Shown here: positions 8,806-16,981 of the stretch, piece after piece
Layout: every line of letters begins with the position of its first letter
Position numbering within the stretch: position 1 is the stretch's first letter
Assembly (NCBI GenBank): GCA_963826035.1
Contig: CAWGVZ010000021.1
Span: 146,913 to 210,912 of the forward strand
DNA length: 64,000 nt
Source of the DNA: Actinophytocola sp963826035
GTDB taxonomy: Bacteria > Actinomycetota > Actinomycetes > Mycobacteriales > Pseudonocardiaceae
Direction of reading: 5' to 3'
Made by a program: the position numbers and the translations under genes
Notes under the pieces: generated by a model
Databases searched by the model: none
The model's input: the letters and a program-made list of their open reading frames with translations, nothing else
Told to the model about the DNA's origin: nothing

Positions 8806-10014
8806 AAGTTGTCAGTCTTGCAGACGTCGTCGCCGTTGTCCAACTCGACAGATCCGTCGAGTGATGAATGCGATATCTCCAGCCTGTTGAAGATGTTGGA
8901 CTCGATCACTGATCCACGGAGCCCGCGCGGCCGGATCTATGTTTTGTCGTTTCTGTTGGCGGCATCGTTTGTCGCCGTATTGGCGGGTGCGAAGAATTTC
9001 TATGCGATTGAACGACGGATCCAGGATCTGCCGTCATCGTTGATGGCGAAACTGGGTGGCACATGGTGTTATTTCTCGCAGGGATACAGGTTTCCGGGAG
9101 AGAAGACGGTGCGCATGTTGTTGAGCGAGTTGGACGCGGGCGAGTTGGATCGAATATTCGGTGTATGGCTGTTCGGCAACGCCCGAGCCGATGACGACGA
9201 GCTTCTGGTGCTGGCCATCGACGGCAAGGTGATGCGCGGCGCCTGGACCGACGAGAACGAGAAGTTTACGCTGTTCTCCGCGATGATCCACGACCTGGGC
9301 GTGACCGTCGCACAGGTCGCCGTTCCTGGCGACACGAACGAGATCACCCAGGTTGAGAACCTGCTGGACGCGCTGCCGATCGACGAGGGCCAGGCCGTAT
9401 TGGTGACGATGGACGCCGCCCACACGCAACGCGACACCGCCGAACACATCGCAGGCAAACGCGGCTTCGACTACATCGCAGCAATCAAAGGGAACCAGCC
9501 CACGTTCCAACAAGCGGTCATCGACGCCATGATTCCCGTACTGAACAACGATCCTGAATGGGACACGACAGAACGTGGCCACGGACGGATCAACCGCTGG
9601 CGCACATGGACAGCCGACGCCGGAACAATCGACTTCCCACACCTCGAACGAATCGCGTGCATTCGCCGAGACACCTACACGCTGGACGGCACGTGGACCA
9701 GCAAAGAATTCGCACTGTTCGGTACCAGTGACTCGAATATGACTGCAATCAGATTCCACACGCGCGTCCGGAAACATTGGGGAATCGAAAACAAAAGTCA
9801 TTACATCCGCGACACCGTGTGGCGCGAAGACCTCCACCAAGCCCGCACCAGAAACGGACCACAAAACATAGCGGCACTACGGAACGCCGCAATCGGCGCG
9901 CTTCGAATCGCCGGGTTCACCAACATCACCGCCGCTACCGAATGGATTGCAGGAGACCGCGCACGAGCACTCCCATTGCTCGCTACACAACGTTATGTTG
10001 ATCACCCCAGGTGA
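8767..10014 (+). CDS. ISAs1-family transposase
   Basis: 415 aa from TTG 8767. TTG 8809 would give 401 aa and has the better ribosome site. The DDE catalytic residues are visible: LAIDGKVMRGA, VTMDAAHTQ, and the final block H-W-x-I-E-N-K-x-H-Y with I-R-D-T-V-W-x-E-D. The N-terminal D-P-R-S-P-R-G-R-I-Y motif of the family is also present. It cuts and rejoins the element ends bracketing it. No frameshift or internal stop is seen. The stop lies 16 nt inside the right end. Confidence 0.93.
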   Translation: MVTTPIASRQKVVKLSVLQTSSPLSNSTDPSSDECDISSLLKMLDSITDPRSPRGRIYVLSFLLAASFVAVLAGAKNFYAIERRIQDLPSSLMAKLGGTWCYFSQGYRFPGEKTVRMLLSELDAGELDRIFGVWLFGNARADDDELLVLAIDGKVMRGAWTDENEKFTLFSAMIHDLGVTVAQVAVPGDTNEITQVENLLDALPIDEGQAVLVTMDAAHTQRDTAEHIAGKRGFDYIAAIKGNQPTFQQAVIDAMIPVLNNDPEWDTTERGHGRINRWRTWTADAGTIDFPHLERIACIRRDTYTLDGTWTSKEFALFGTSDSNMTAIRFHTRVRKHWGIENKSHYIRDTVWREDLHQARTRNGPQNIAALRNAAIGALRIAGFTNITAATEWIAGDRARALPLLATQRYVDHPR

Positions 10015-10030
10015 ACATGACTGGGCCGTG

Positions 10031-10039
10031 CCTGCTGGG
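10031..10039. repeat. IS target-site duplication, right copy
   Basis: CCTGCTGGG, identical to 8654-8662, immediately outside the right terminal inverted repeat. Confidence 0.9.
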
Positions 10040-10238
10040 CCTGCGCCCGATAACGCCGCCGAACGAGATCCCATGGACCGAGCGCCCGGCGGACGCACCG
10101 CCGCACCTGGGCCCAATGGAGCTGTACCTACGTCTGCCGGATGCCCAGATAGCAATAATCTTCCGCCGCGAACGCCTACTGCGCCTGGCGACAATACTCG
10201 CGGAAATACTTCTTCTGGAGCACCCCGTTGCGCAGTAG
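10031..10238 (+). pseudogene. Hypothetical gene, 3' part, beyond the IS
   Basis: Continues the frame broken at 8662: after C-L-L-G the sequence runs L-R-P-I-T-P-P-N-E-I-P-W and ends L-L-L-E-H-P-V-A-Q before TAG 10236. Joined across the single target copy, the two parts make a 150-aa protein. Residues R-L-P-D-A-Q-I-A-I-I-F-R-R-E-R-L-L-R form a basic helix. The frame is also open from GTG 10011 inside the IS end, so a truncated 75-aa protein could still be made. Confidence 0.75.
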
Positions 10239-10857
10239 GCAAATGCTGGCAGCGTTCATCGCCGTTGCCATGGCGGCAAGCTGCGGGACCCCGACCCGAT
10301 CCCTGTCGAAGCCCGAACCCAGCCGCACGACCGAACTAGCGCCGGGCATCACACTGGTCATGTCAATTCCCGTAGACACCCTGACAACCTCGGGCAACCC
10401 GGTACTGAACGAAAACGCACCGTGCCGGATGGTCCCGGCCTCTGTGGTCACGGAGGCGGGTTTCCCGGACCCACCGGTGCTTACCGACAGAGCTGGCTGC
10501 ATGTGGGTGTCCCCGGAAGGCGTCGTGACGACAATCTCGTCATGGAGCAACGACCCGATGGCCGAGGAGGTGGCGGACCACACCCACATGGCCCGGGAAA
10601 CCGGCGAAGCGAGATATCTGTCCTGGCTGAAGATCGACGGCCAGTACGCGTTGGAGCGAATTCTGCGCGCTGACGAGGCGAGCACCTGCACGGTGATCGT
10701 GGATATGAACGCACCACAGACTGTGAGCATCATGACGTATCTGGCGAACGTGGAAACGGGGGAAGCGATCCCCACGAACGCGTCCGAATCGGTCCGAAAC
10801 CTGTGCCCGACCAGCAGAGAAGTAGCCCAGAACCTGGTCCGTCACTTCCTGCGATAA
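10228..10857 (+). CDS. DUF3558-type lipoprotein
   Basis: 209 aa from TTG 10228, which overlaps the preceding stop. The in-frame ATG 10243 is an alternative but would drop the basic n-region MRSRQ. A lipobox M-A-A-S-C puts the lipidated Cys near residue 19. The mature part has paired Cys residues (N-A-P-C-R-M-V, D-R-A-G-C-M-W, S-T-C-T-V, N-L-C-P) typical of DUF3558 extracellular lipoproteins. Such genes often accompany type VII secretion accessory genes in Pseudonocardiales, as here. Its role is unknown. Confidence 0.72.
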   Translation: MRSRQMLAAFIAVAMAASCGTPTRSLSKPEPSRTTELAPGITLVMSIPVDTLTTSGNPVLNENAPCRMVPASVVTEAGFPDPPVLTDRAGCMWVSPEGVVTTISSWSNDPMAEEVADHTHMARETGEARYLSWLKIDGQYALERILRADEASTCTVIVDMNAPQTVSIMTYLANVETGEAIPTNASESVRNLCPTSREVAQNLVRHFLR

Positions 10858-10968
10858 CGCTACTCCATCCGGGTGACGCCGAACCCGTGGTGACGGAGCT
10901 GGACCAACTCGCCACCCACCGTCACAGACGTGCGCTAACCTTCCTAGCTGGGGCTGGAGGGAGCCGCG

Positions 10969-11317
10969 ATGTACGTCGATGAGACTGGGGAGAACGCAGG
11001 TCAGCCACTGGGCATGACCGTGTCGCCGGACAAGCTGGTACGCCTCATGGAGGGCATAGAGACCGAGCGCGACCGCCTACGCAAATGGCTGATCGCAAAT
11101 CGAGGGCCGTTGACCGAGATCAAGGCACCCTGGTAGTGATCTGTGCAGCAAGGACGCTGTCGCCGTCTTCGCTCAGAACGGTGAGTCGGCCGTCGAGAAG
11201 GCCCAGGCGTACGTGGACGTGTTGTTCAATGTGGTCACTGAGTTGCGCAGCTCAGCGCGCGACTACGGACTGATCGAGGACGACAACACCGACAATTTTC
11301 GCCGGGAGATCGAGTGA
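10969..11317 (+). pseudogene. Small helical type VII secretion substrate-like gene, frameshifted
   Basis: ATG 10969 follows a GGAGGGAG ribosome site. The frame reads 55 codons (ending L-T-E-I-K-A-P-W) to TAG 11134. In the next frame, from about 11131, the text continues as a long helix (S-K-D-A-V-A-V-F-A-Q-N-G to D-Y-G-L-I-E-D-D) and ends at TGA 11315, whose GTGA overlap couples it to the next lipoprotein. Removing one T near 11131 gives a single protein of about 115 aa with two helices, the size of PE/WXG100-type substrates. The family is inferred from size and context. Confidence 0.65.
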
Positions 11318-11893
11318 ACCGCGCAATATCAGCGCTCGGCGTCATGGCGGCACTCGCCCTGGTCGTCGGCTGCACCACGACCTCCGTCGGTGATCCGCGA
11401 CCGGAGGAGACCTCGAACGGCAGCAGTGATCCGAGCGGCCCGGCAGAGTCGGGAGACCTGCCGCCCAGGCCACGCGAAATCCAGCTCGACGACGTGGATC
11501 CCTGCACGCTGATCCCGCAGGCTGACGAGTCTGAGTACTACATCGAACGAGCCCGGCGAGGACGATGAGAACAACGCCGAGTGCACGTGGATCGGTACCG
11601 AGGTCGGCTACTTCGGTTTCACGCTCGACGTGTCCGAAGGCATCGAAACTCGACTCGACGGCACCTACACCGTGGTAGGGGAAGTTGTCGATCCGATACT
11701 CGATTTCGGAGCGGTCGCCTACGAACTGTCCGGCGACGAGAACGCCTGTTTTGTTGCGGTGGACGTCGCCGACGGTCAGCAGTTGATTGCCACGGCCGGG
11801 ATCGACGGACCCGCCCTGAACCAGGTCCCCCCTGTCTGTGAGTACGTGCACCAGCTCGCCACCTCGGCCATGGAAACGTTGGTGGAGTCATGA
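11314..11893 (+). pseudogene. DUF3558 lipoprotein, frameshifted
   Basis: GTG 11314 starts a lipoprotein signal (A-L-A-L-V-V-G-C, Cys near residue 20), a Pro/Ser-rich linker and the D-V-D-P-C-T-L-I-P hallmark of DUF3558. The frame ends at TGA 11566. From about 11551 the next frame carries on (E-P-G-E-D-D-E-N-N-A-E-C-T-W-I-G through G-P-A-L-N-Q-V-P-P-V-C-E-Y) to TGA 11891. A single-base change near 11551 would give one protein of about 192 aa. It is coupled by ATGA to the PPE gene. Real decay and sequencing error cannot be told apart here. Confidence 0.75.
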
Positions 11894-13170
11894 CCGGTGG
11901 ATTGATGCGTGATGTACCGAGTGTGGGGAACTATCGGTGGGCAGGTTCCTCTCACGAGAAGCTGTATAACGATGTGAAGGGCGATGTTCAGGGCACCTCA
12001 TCCCTCGAGGCGACGACCACCACGTGGGCGACTTTCATCGACGGGGTAACCCAGACCCGTGGCGCGGTGGAACGACTGCTCGCCGAGGCGGGCGCCGAGT
12101 GGCAGGGTGGCGCCGCGCAGTCGATGGCCGCCGGCGTGTCCCCGCTCGCGGCGTGGGCTGATCAGGCGGCGCTCGCTGGCCAACAGAGTCAGGCGAGCTT
12201 GCAGCAGGTAGCCGAATCCTTCACCTATGCGGCCAACGCCATGCCCGAACCGGTGCCGATTCCGTCCAAGGCCACCCAGGGCATTCCCACCAGCTTCCCC
12301 GAGATGATCGCCGGACAGACCGACGAGGACGCCATCGACCAGGAGGCCCAGCAGGCGCATCTGCGGGCCATCGACGTCATGACCGGTTACAACGTGCACG
12401 CGCAGGAGTCTGCGAGCTCCATCGGTACGTTCGTCGAGCCGCAGCCGATCGGGGTCAACGCCCAGGCCGATGGCGGTATGGGACGCAGCGGCGGTGACAC
12501 CATCGAGACGTCGTCGAGCGATGACAGCTCCGGTGAGTCGGGCGGTCCCGGCTCCGGTGGTCCAGGGGGTGGCGGGCCCGGGGGCGGCGGACCGAGTGGG
12601 AGCAGCAGTCCCTACCCGGGCGGCCAACCAGGAGGCAGCCCCAGCCCGGGGAGCCAGTCCGGCACCGATGCGGCGGCCGCGCAGGCACCTCCCGCGCCGA
12701 TCGTCCCCAGTGGCGGCGGGACGCCTCACGTTCCGACGACCTCGCCTCCGCCCACCTCGCATCCCTTCGCACCCATCACCGGCGTGCTCAACGAGCCCGG
12801 CCGCGGGGGTGGGCCCGGCGGGCGCGGGGTCGGAGGCGGTGGCGGTGGCGGTGGCTTCGGTGGCCGGAGCGGCGGCCTGCCCGGCGGAGGCGGCGCGCCC
12901 GGTACCGGCGGAACACCAGCACCTGGTCGTGGGGGCGTGGTAGGAACCGGTCCGCTCCCGGCCGAGGGCGCCGCCGCGCGCGGTGGTCCGGCGGCCGGTG
13001 GCCGCGGTGGGGCGCCCGGTGCCTTCGGGCCCATGGGTGGCGCCGGGGCAGGGCAGAAGGACGAGGACAAGGAGCGCACGTCCGCCGAGTACCTCCGCGA
13101 CTACAACGACGAGTTCTGGGACGACTCCCCGCCCGTGGCCCCGCCGGTCATCGGCGAGGACGACGACTGA
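11890..13170 (+). CDS. PPE-domain protein, putative type VII secretion substrate
   Basis: 426 aa. ATG 11890 overlaps the previous stop. The N-terminal ~180 residues are helical with a W-Q-G-G turn (E-W-Q-G-G-A-A-Q-S-M, near residue 73) and fit the PPE domain. Residues about 215-385 are very rich in Gly, Pro and Ser, and the tail is acidic (F-W-D-D-S-P-P and E-D-D-D). PPE proteins are exported as dimers with PE-like partners and held soluble by EspG, which is encoded 3 nt downstream. The frameshifted helical gene upstream would be the natural partner. Confidence 0.8.
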   Translation: MTGGLMRDVPSVGNYRWAGSSHEKLYNDVKGDVQGTSSLEATTTTWATFIDGVTQTRGAVERLLAEAGAEWQGGAAQSMAAGVSPLAAWADQAALAGQQSQASLQQVAESFTYAANAMPEPVPIPSKATQGIPTSFPEMIAGQTDEDAIDQEAQQAHLRAIDVMTGYNVHAQESASSIGTFVEPQPIGVNAQADGGMGRSGGDTIETSSSDDSSGESGGPGSGGPGGGGPGGGGPSGSSSPYPGGQPGGSPSPGSQSGTDAAAAQAPPAPIVPSGGGTPHVPTTSPPPTSHPFAPITGVLNEPGRGGGPGGRGVGGGGGGGGFGGRSGGLPGGGGAPGTGGTPAPGRGGVVGTGPLPAEGAAARGGPAAGGRGGAPGAFGPMGGAGAGQKDEDKERTSAEYLRDYNDEFWDDSPPVAPPVIGEDDD

Positions 13171-13173
13171 CCG

Positions 13174-13923
13174 ATGTCCGGCCGAATCAGCTTGAGCTGG
13201 CTGGAGTACGACGTGCTGTGGGAGCACCTGCGGCTCGGCGTGTTCCAGCCCGTCCTCAGCGTGCCCTCCCCCGGCCGCACGGAGGAGGAGCGCGCCGAGT
13301 TGCGCGCCAAGGTGTGGGCGTCGCTCGCCGCGAAGGGCGTCGACAAGGACGACGATCGCCTGGTCCGCATGTTCACCCGCCTCGCCCACCCCGAGTGGGA
13401 GTTGGACGCGCGGATGCAGCTCACCCAGACCGGGCCGCGCACCACCGTGCTGATCGCGCGCGCCGGGCGGCACGCCACCGTAGCCGTTCTGAACGACGAC
13501 GAGCTGCGACTGTGGTCGGCCAAGGCCGACGAGGTGGTCGCCGAGGCGACCTACCTGATGCCGATCCACCCGGCCGGCACCGGCGGCTCGATCACCCTCC
13601 CGACCACCGCGCTGGACCAGGCCGCCGCCAAGGCTGGCTCGGACCCCGAACGGTTCACCCGCACGCTGGCCGGCCAGGGCATGGGCAAGTCGGAGGCCCG
13701 TAAGGTGACCGAGGTCCTGGGCAACGTGATCCGCCTCGCCCACTTCGGCGCCGCACACACCCCACCGGGCGAACCCCGCCGCCGCGCGTCCCACGTGGTC
13801 AGCGTCTACGACACCCCGGAGGGCCGATACCTGTTCACCAGGAAGGAGGACTGGGTCACCCTGGTCCCCGGCACGGAAGCGGCCCTCGCCCGCCAGCTCG
13901 ACGAACTACTGACAAGTATCTAG
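13174..13923 (+). CDS. ESX secretion-associated protein EspG family
   Basis: 249 aa from ATG 13174. The start I-S-L-S-W-L-E-Y-D-V-L-W, the central R-T-T-V-L-I-A-R-A-G-R-H-A-T-V-A and the end R-Y-L-F-T-R-K-E-D-W-V-T-L-V-P-G are typical of actinobacterial EspG. EspG binds the helical tip of PPE proteins in the cytosol and delivers PE-PPE pairs to the ESX membrane machine. Its place directly after a PPE gene supports this. No ESX core gene (EccC, EccD, MycP) lies in the window. Confidence 0.88.
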   Translation: MSGRISLSWLEYDVLWEHLRLGVFQPVLSVPSPGRTEEERAELRAKVWASLAAKGVDKDDDRLVRMFTRLAHPEWELDARMQLTQTGPRTTVLIARAGRHATVAVLNDDELRLWSAKADEVVAEATYLMPIHPAGTGGSITLPTTALDQAAAKAGSDPERFTRTLAGQGMGKSEARKVTEVLGNVIRLAHFGAAHTPPGEPRRRASHVVSVYDTPEGRYLFTRKEDWVTLVPGTEAALARQLDELLTSI

Positions 13924-13934
13924 GGAGATAGCCA

Positions 13935-14378
13935 GTGGAGAACCCGTTTGCCGGCATGGACCCCGATGCCATGCTCCACGCCCTGAAGCAGGAAGCGGAC
14001 CAGCTGGAGAGCAAAGCGCGCAAGTTGCAGGACGAACTCGCCGCAGCCAGTGCCACCGTGTCCTCACCAGACGGCGCGGTGACCGTGACCTTGTCGCAGA
14101 CGGGTGCCCTACAGAACATCTCGTTCTCTGACAAAGCAACGAATCATCGGCCCGACACCCTCGGAGCGCTGGTGATGAAAACCGTGCAGACCGCGCAGCG
14201 CGCGGTGTCCGAACGAGTCGCTCAGTCCGTCAGTGAACAGTTCGACGGTGCGGACACCATGAACTTTGTTCGGCAGTACATGCCCCAGGCCCCACCAGAT
14301 CCAGCCCGCGGGCCGGATGCTGATCTCGACGAAGGCCAAAGTTCCATCATGCGCAAGCATCCAGGGCGGCGCGCATGA
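13935..14378 (+). CDS. YbaB/EbfC-family protein
   Basis: 147 aa from GTG 13935 with GGGAG upstream. A helix of about 35 residues (L-K-Q-E-A-D-Q-L-E-S-K-A) leads to a small beta-sheet (V-T-V-T-L-S-Q-T-G-A-L-Q-N-I-S-F) and a second helix, as in the dimeric YbaB fold that binds DNA in the nucleoid. Copies beside EspG/PPE genes are common in Pseudonocardiales. Whether this one binds DNA or acts in secretion is open. The stop overlaps the next gene by ATGA. Confidence 0.75.
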   Translation: MENPFAGMDPDAMLHALKQEADQLESKARKLQDELAAASATVSSPDGAVTVTLSQTGALQNISFSDKATNHRPDTLGALVMKTVQTAQRAVSERVAQSVSEQFDGADTMNFVRQYMPQAPPDPARGPDADLDEGQSSIMRKHPGRRA

Positions 14379-14686
14379 CCGGCGGAACCGACGTCGACAC
14401 CGGTGAGCTGTTCGCCTTCGCCGGAGGCATGCGCGACCGCGGCGACGCTATCGGAACAGCGTCGGAACGTGTCGGACGAATCGATTATGGTGTCAACGCA
14501 TTCGGAGCGTTCGGCTCCATGGTGAACGACGACGCTGAGAACGCAGCGAGCCGAACCACGGAGGGTCTGATGTACCTGGGCCAGAACGTGAGCATCGATG
14601 CGACTGCTGTCAGCGACGCGGCCACGGAATACGACGAGAACGAACGGGCCCAAGCCCAGCAGTACAGGAGTGCCGAACATGAGTAG
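14375..14686 (+). CDS. EspC/DUF2580-like ESX secretion-associated small protein
   Basis: 103 aa. ATG 14375 is coupled to the preceding stop, and the 3' end overlaps the next gene by 8 nt. It looks like a helical hairpin: residues 8-35 (G-E-L-F-A-F-A-G-G-M-R-D) and 65-100. The ending E-Y-D-E-N-E-R-A-Q-A-Q-Q-Y resembles the Y-x-x-x-D/E type export signal region of ESX substrates. By size and context it is a likely type VII substrate or partner of the following protein. Confidence 0.65.
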   Translation: MTGGTDVDTGELFAFAGGMRDRGDAIGTASERVGRIDYGVNAFGAFGSMVNDDAENAASRTTEGLMYLGQNVSIDATAVSDAATEYDENERAQAQQYRSAEHE

Positions 14687-15674
14687 TCCGGTTTCGGGCG
14701 CAGGTCCGGTCGATTCGCTCTACGAAGCCGGGAAGGCGGCCTTCGACGGCAACGTCGCTGGTATTGCTCTCAACACGGCCTCCGTCGGTATCGACACCCT
14801 CGGGTTCCTGTCCAACCCGGTCGACTCGCTCGCCACGTCGGTCATCGGCTGGTTGATCGACCATCTGGCATTCCTTCGCTTTCCGCTCGACATCACCGCG
14901 GGCAACCCGGACGCCGTCCAGAGTGCCGTCAAGGGGTGGAACGACACCGCACTCGAACTCGACGACATCGCGAACCAGCAGGCCGAAGCACTCCGGACGC
15001 AGGTTCCGACGTTTCTCAACGGCATGTCCCCTTCAGCCCCGGGCTTCAAGGACGCGATGACTTTCCGCGAATATCAGATCCGTGGCGCTGCCATGACGTG
15101 TGTCGAGGTCGCACAGCTAACCGCTGAGGCCGGCGCCACCATCGCAGGTGTCCGCAGTGTCATCCGCGACATCACCGCGAACTTCATCTGGGAGCTTATT
15201 CAGAAGGCGGTGGCGAAGTTCGCCTTCGCACCGTTGACGCTGGGCGCCACCGCCACCGAGTTCCTGACCAATGCCATGATCAGGGCCAGCACCGTCATGA
15301 AACAGATCGGCGAGAAGCTCAGCGGACTATTGAGCAACCTCAAGATACTCACTGGCAGGATCAAAGTTCTCGCGAAGCGCTTCGATTCACTCCTCGGCGC
15401 AGGGATACCGTTGAGCAGGAGTAAGAACGCGCTGAAGGTGCCGGTCGGTCCGATTCTGAAGACACCGCTCGAGCTGGTTAAGGAAGAAGTCAAGGTCGGA
15501 TCCGAGCAGACTGCCACGACGGATGGCGCAGATGGCGAACGCGCCGAACAGATGCACGAACAGGTCGCCGACCCCAATTACCAGGAAGCCGAACAAGCCA
15601 GGGACCGACACTTCGGCGATCCCGGGACGTACGAGACCGAAGACTGGTGGACCAGAAGAGGAACCCTGTCGTGA
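14679..15674 (+). CDS. Large helical ESX-substrate-like protein
   Basis: 331 aa from ATG 14679. It is mostly alpha-helical with a W-N-D-T-A turn (V-K-G-W-N-D-T-A-L-E-L), two hydrophobic patches (I-A-L-N-T-A-S-V-G and A-F-A-P-L-T-L-G-A-T-A) and a charged C-terminal tail. It looks like the EspA/WXG-related proteins found after DUF2580 genes. There is no signal peptide, consistent with type VII export. An upstream open stretch to 14598 belongs to the previous gene. The stop overlaps the next start (GTGA). Confidence 0.6.
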   Translation: MSSPVSGAGPVDSLYEAGKAAFDGNVAGIALNTASVGIDTLGFLSNPVDSLATSVIGWLIDHLAFLRFPLDITAGNPDAVQSAVKGWNDTALELDDIANQQAEALRTQVPTFLNGMSPSAPGFKDAMTFREYQIRGAAMTCVEVAQLTAEAGATIAGVRSVIRDITANFIWELIQKAVAKFAFAPLTLGATATEFLTNAMIRASTVMKQIGEKLSGLLSNLKILTGRIKVLAKRFDSLLGAGIPLSRSKNALKVPVGPILKTPLELVKEEVKVGSEQTATTDGADGERAEQMHEQVADPNYQEAEQARDRHFGDPGTYETEDWWTRRGTLS

Positions 15675-16465
15675 CTTCTTCGTCGAACAACGTGGCAGAG
15701 TCCGGGTCGCCTACAACGATCAGCCGTGCGCGGTGGTTGTTGATCCTTGCCGCCACCGGGTCGTTGTCGATCTTCATCATCACGATGACCCTGTTCAAGC
15801 AAGGGATGCGCGACACTGAGGACCTCGTTGCGTTCGGGGGAACGGTACTGCTGATGGCTGGCGTCGCTGTGTTGTCGCTTTTCGCCACCCGCACGGCCCC
15901 CAGCTCCTGGCGGACAGCAGGCTCAGTCCCCGGTCTGGTCGCCGCGGCTCTGTTCGGCCTCGCCGCTCACTCGAACTCGTACCACGAGAGGATCAGCACG
16001 AACCCGGTGCTTGGCTACGCCGGCCTCGTAGCCATTGGCGGCGCGATGGTGCTGGCCGGCTGGATACCGGCGCGGCGTGCCCAGCGCACGGTCGTCGCGG
16101 CCCTTCTCTCGGGCGAGATCGTCGACGGTCGTCTGGCGCTGGCTTTCCGGGCACGCGGCAAGAATAGTTGCAGGTTGTGGGTCGATGCCGACTCACTGGT
16201 TCTGGCATCAGACTCGACGGCCAAGGGAAGAGTCTTCGTCCCTACGGTCGATGTCACCTCTGTTGAGCCGTGGAGTATCGCAGCCGACGGCTCGCATCCG
16301 GTGCCGGGCGAGGAGGAGATGAGCATCCCTCTGACGTCAGGCCAAGCTGTTCGGATCAGAGTGCCAGCAGGCGATTGGATCTTCCCTACCGATGAGCCGG
16401 CAACGGTCCAACGGTTCATCGAGCAACGAATCGCAGACGCGCAGGACAGGTCGCAGTTGCACTAG
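15671..16465 (+). CDS. Membrane protein, last gene of the type VII accessory cluster
   Basis: 264 aa from GTG 15671. Four hydrophobic helices lie in the first half (W-L-L-I-L-A-A-T-G-S-L-S-I-F; T-V-L-L-M-A-G-V-A-V-L-S-L-F; V-A-A-A-L-F-G-L-A-A; L-V-A-I-G-G-A-M-V-L-A-G). The second half is a soluble beta-rich domain of about 120 residues with a PH-like look (L-V-L-A-S-D then V-D-V-T-S-V-E-P-W). I do not recognise a named family. GTGA coupling ties it to the substrate gene before it. Confidence 0.65.
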   Translation: MTSSSNNVAESGSPTTISRARWLLILAATGSLSIFIITMTLFKQGMRDTEDLVAFGGTVLLMAGVAVLSLFATRTAPSSWRTAGSVPGLVAAALFGLAAHSNSYHERISTNPVLGYAGLVAIGGAMVLAGWIPARRAQRTVVAALLSGEIVDGRLALAFRARGKNSCRLWVDADSLVLASDSTAKGRVFVPTVDVTSVEPWSIAADGSHPVPGEEEMSIPLTSGQAVRIRVPAGDWIFPTDEPATVQRFIEQRIADAQDRSQLH

Positions 16466-16474
16466 CGTGATGGC

Positions 16475-16981
16475 ATGAGTGGTGCGCCGTTGGTTGTGGT
16501 CATGGGGGTTACCGGGTCGGGGAAGTCCACTGTGGGGGTTGCGCTCGCCGAGCGGCTCGGCGTGCCCTACGGGGATGCTGACGACTTTCATCCGCCGGCC
16601 AATATTGCCAAGATGTCCGCCGGGGTGCCGCTCGACGATGATGACCGGGCGCCCTGGTTGCGGGCCATCGGCGCGTGGTTGGCCGAGCATGGCGAGCGCG
16701 GGGCCGTCGCTTCCTGCTCGGCGCTCAAGCGGGCCTATCGGGACGTGTTGCGTGCGGCCGCGCCCGATGTCGTCTTCCTGCATTTGCACGGGGAACCTGA
16801 CACCGTGCGGGATCGGGTGGCCTCTCGAACCGAGCATTTCATGCCCGAGTCGCTCGTGCGGTCGCAGTTCGACGCGCTTGAGCCGCTCGGTGACGGGGAA
16901 GCCGGAGTCGTGCTGGACTTCCGGCTTCCCGTCGCCGAGTTGGTTGACGCGTTCCTCAGAACTTCTTCAGCTGGTCGATGA
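16475..16981 (+). CDS. Gluconokinase
   Basis: 168 aa, the normal length for GntK. P-loop GVTGSGKST is at residues 11-19. The substrate region G-D-A-D-D-F-H-P-P-A-N-I-A-K-M-S-A-G-V-P-L and the A-S-C-S-A-L-K-R-x-Y-R motif are diagnostic. It phosphorylates D-gluconate to 6-phosphogluconate, feeding the pentose phosphate pathway. It converges on the Nramp gene, and the two overlap by 26 nt at their 3' ends. Confidence 0.93.
   Translation: MSGAPLVVVMGVTGSGKSTVGVALAERLGVPYGDADDFHPPANIAKMSAGVPLDDDDRAPWLRAIGAWLAEHGERGAVASCSALKRAYRDVLRAAAPDVVFLHLHGEPDTVRDRVASRTEHFMPESLVRSQFDALEPLGDGEAGVVLDFRLPVAELVDAFLRTSSAGR

Larger units (their letters stand above)
8663..10030 (+). mobile_element. ISAs1-family insertion sequence, complete
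   Basis: 1368 bp with near-perfect 24-bp terminal inverted repeats (8663-8686 and 10007-10030, 22 of 24 matching, outer end CACGGCCCAGTCATG). A 9-bp direct repeat CCTGCTGGG occurs at 8654-8662 and again at 10031-10039, fitting the 8-10-bp duplications of this family. It encodes one intact DDE transposase. Intact ends, an intact ORF and an unmutated target duplication suggest a recent insertion. Confidence 0.93.

Noticed and set aside
8767..10014. Transposase as an IS4- or IS630-type enzyme
   Set aside because: The D-P-R-x-x-x-G-R start, the H-W-x-I-E-N block and the 9-bp duplication fit ISAs1 better. IS630 would duplicate TA only.
11998..13794. 598-codon open frame on the minus strand
   Set aside because: Antisense to the PPE and EspG genes. 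The low-complexity GC-rich PPE tail keeps every frame open.
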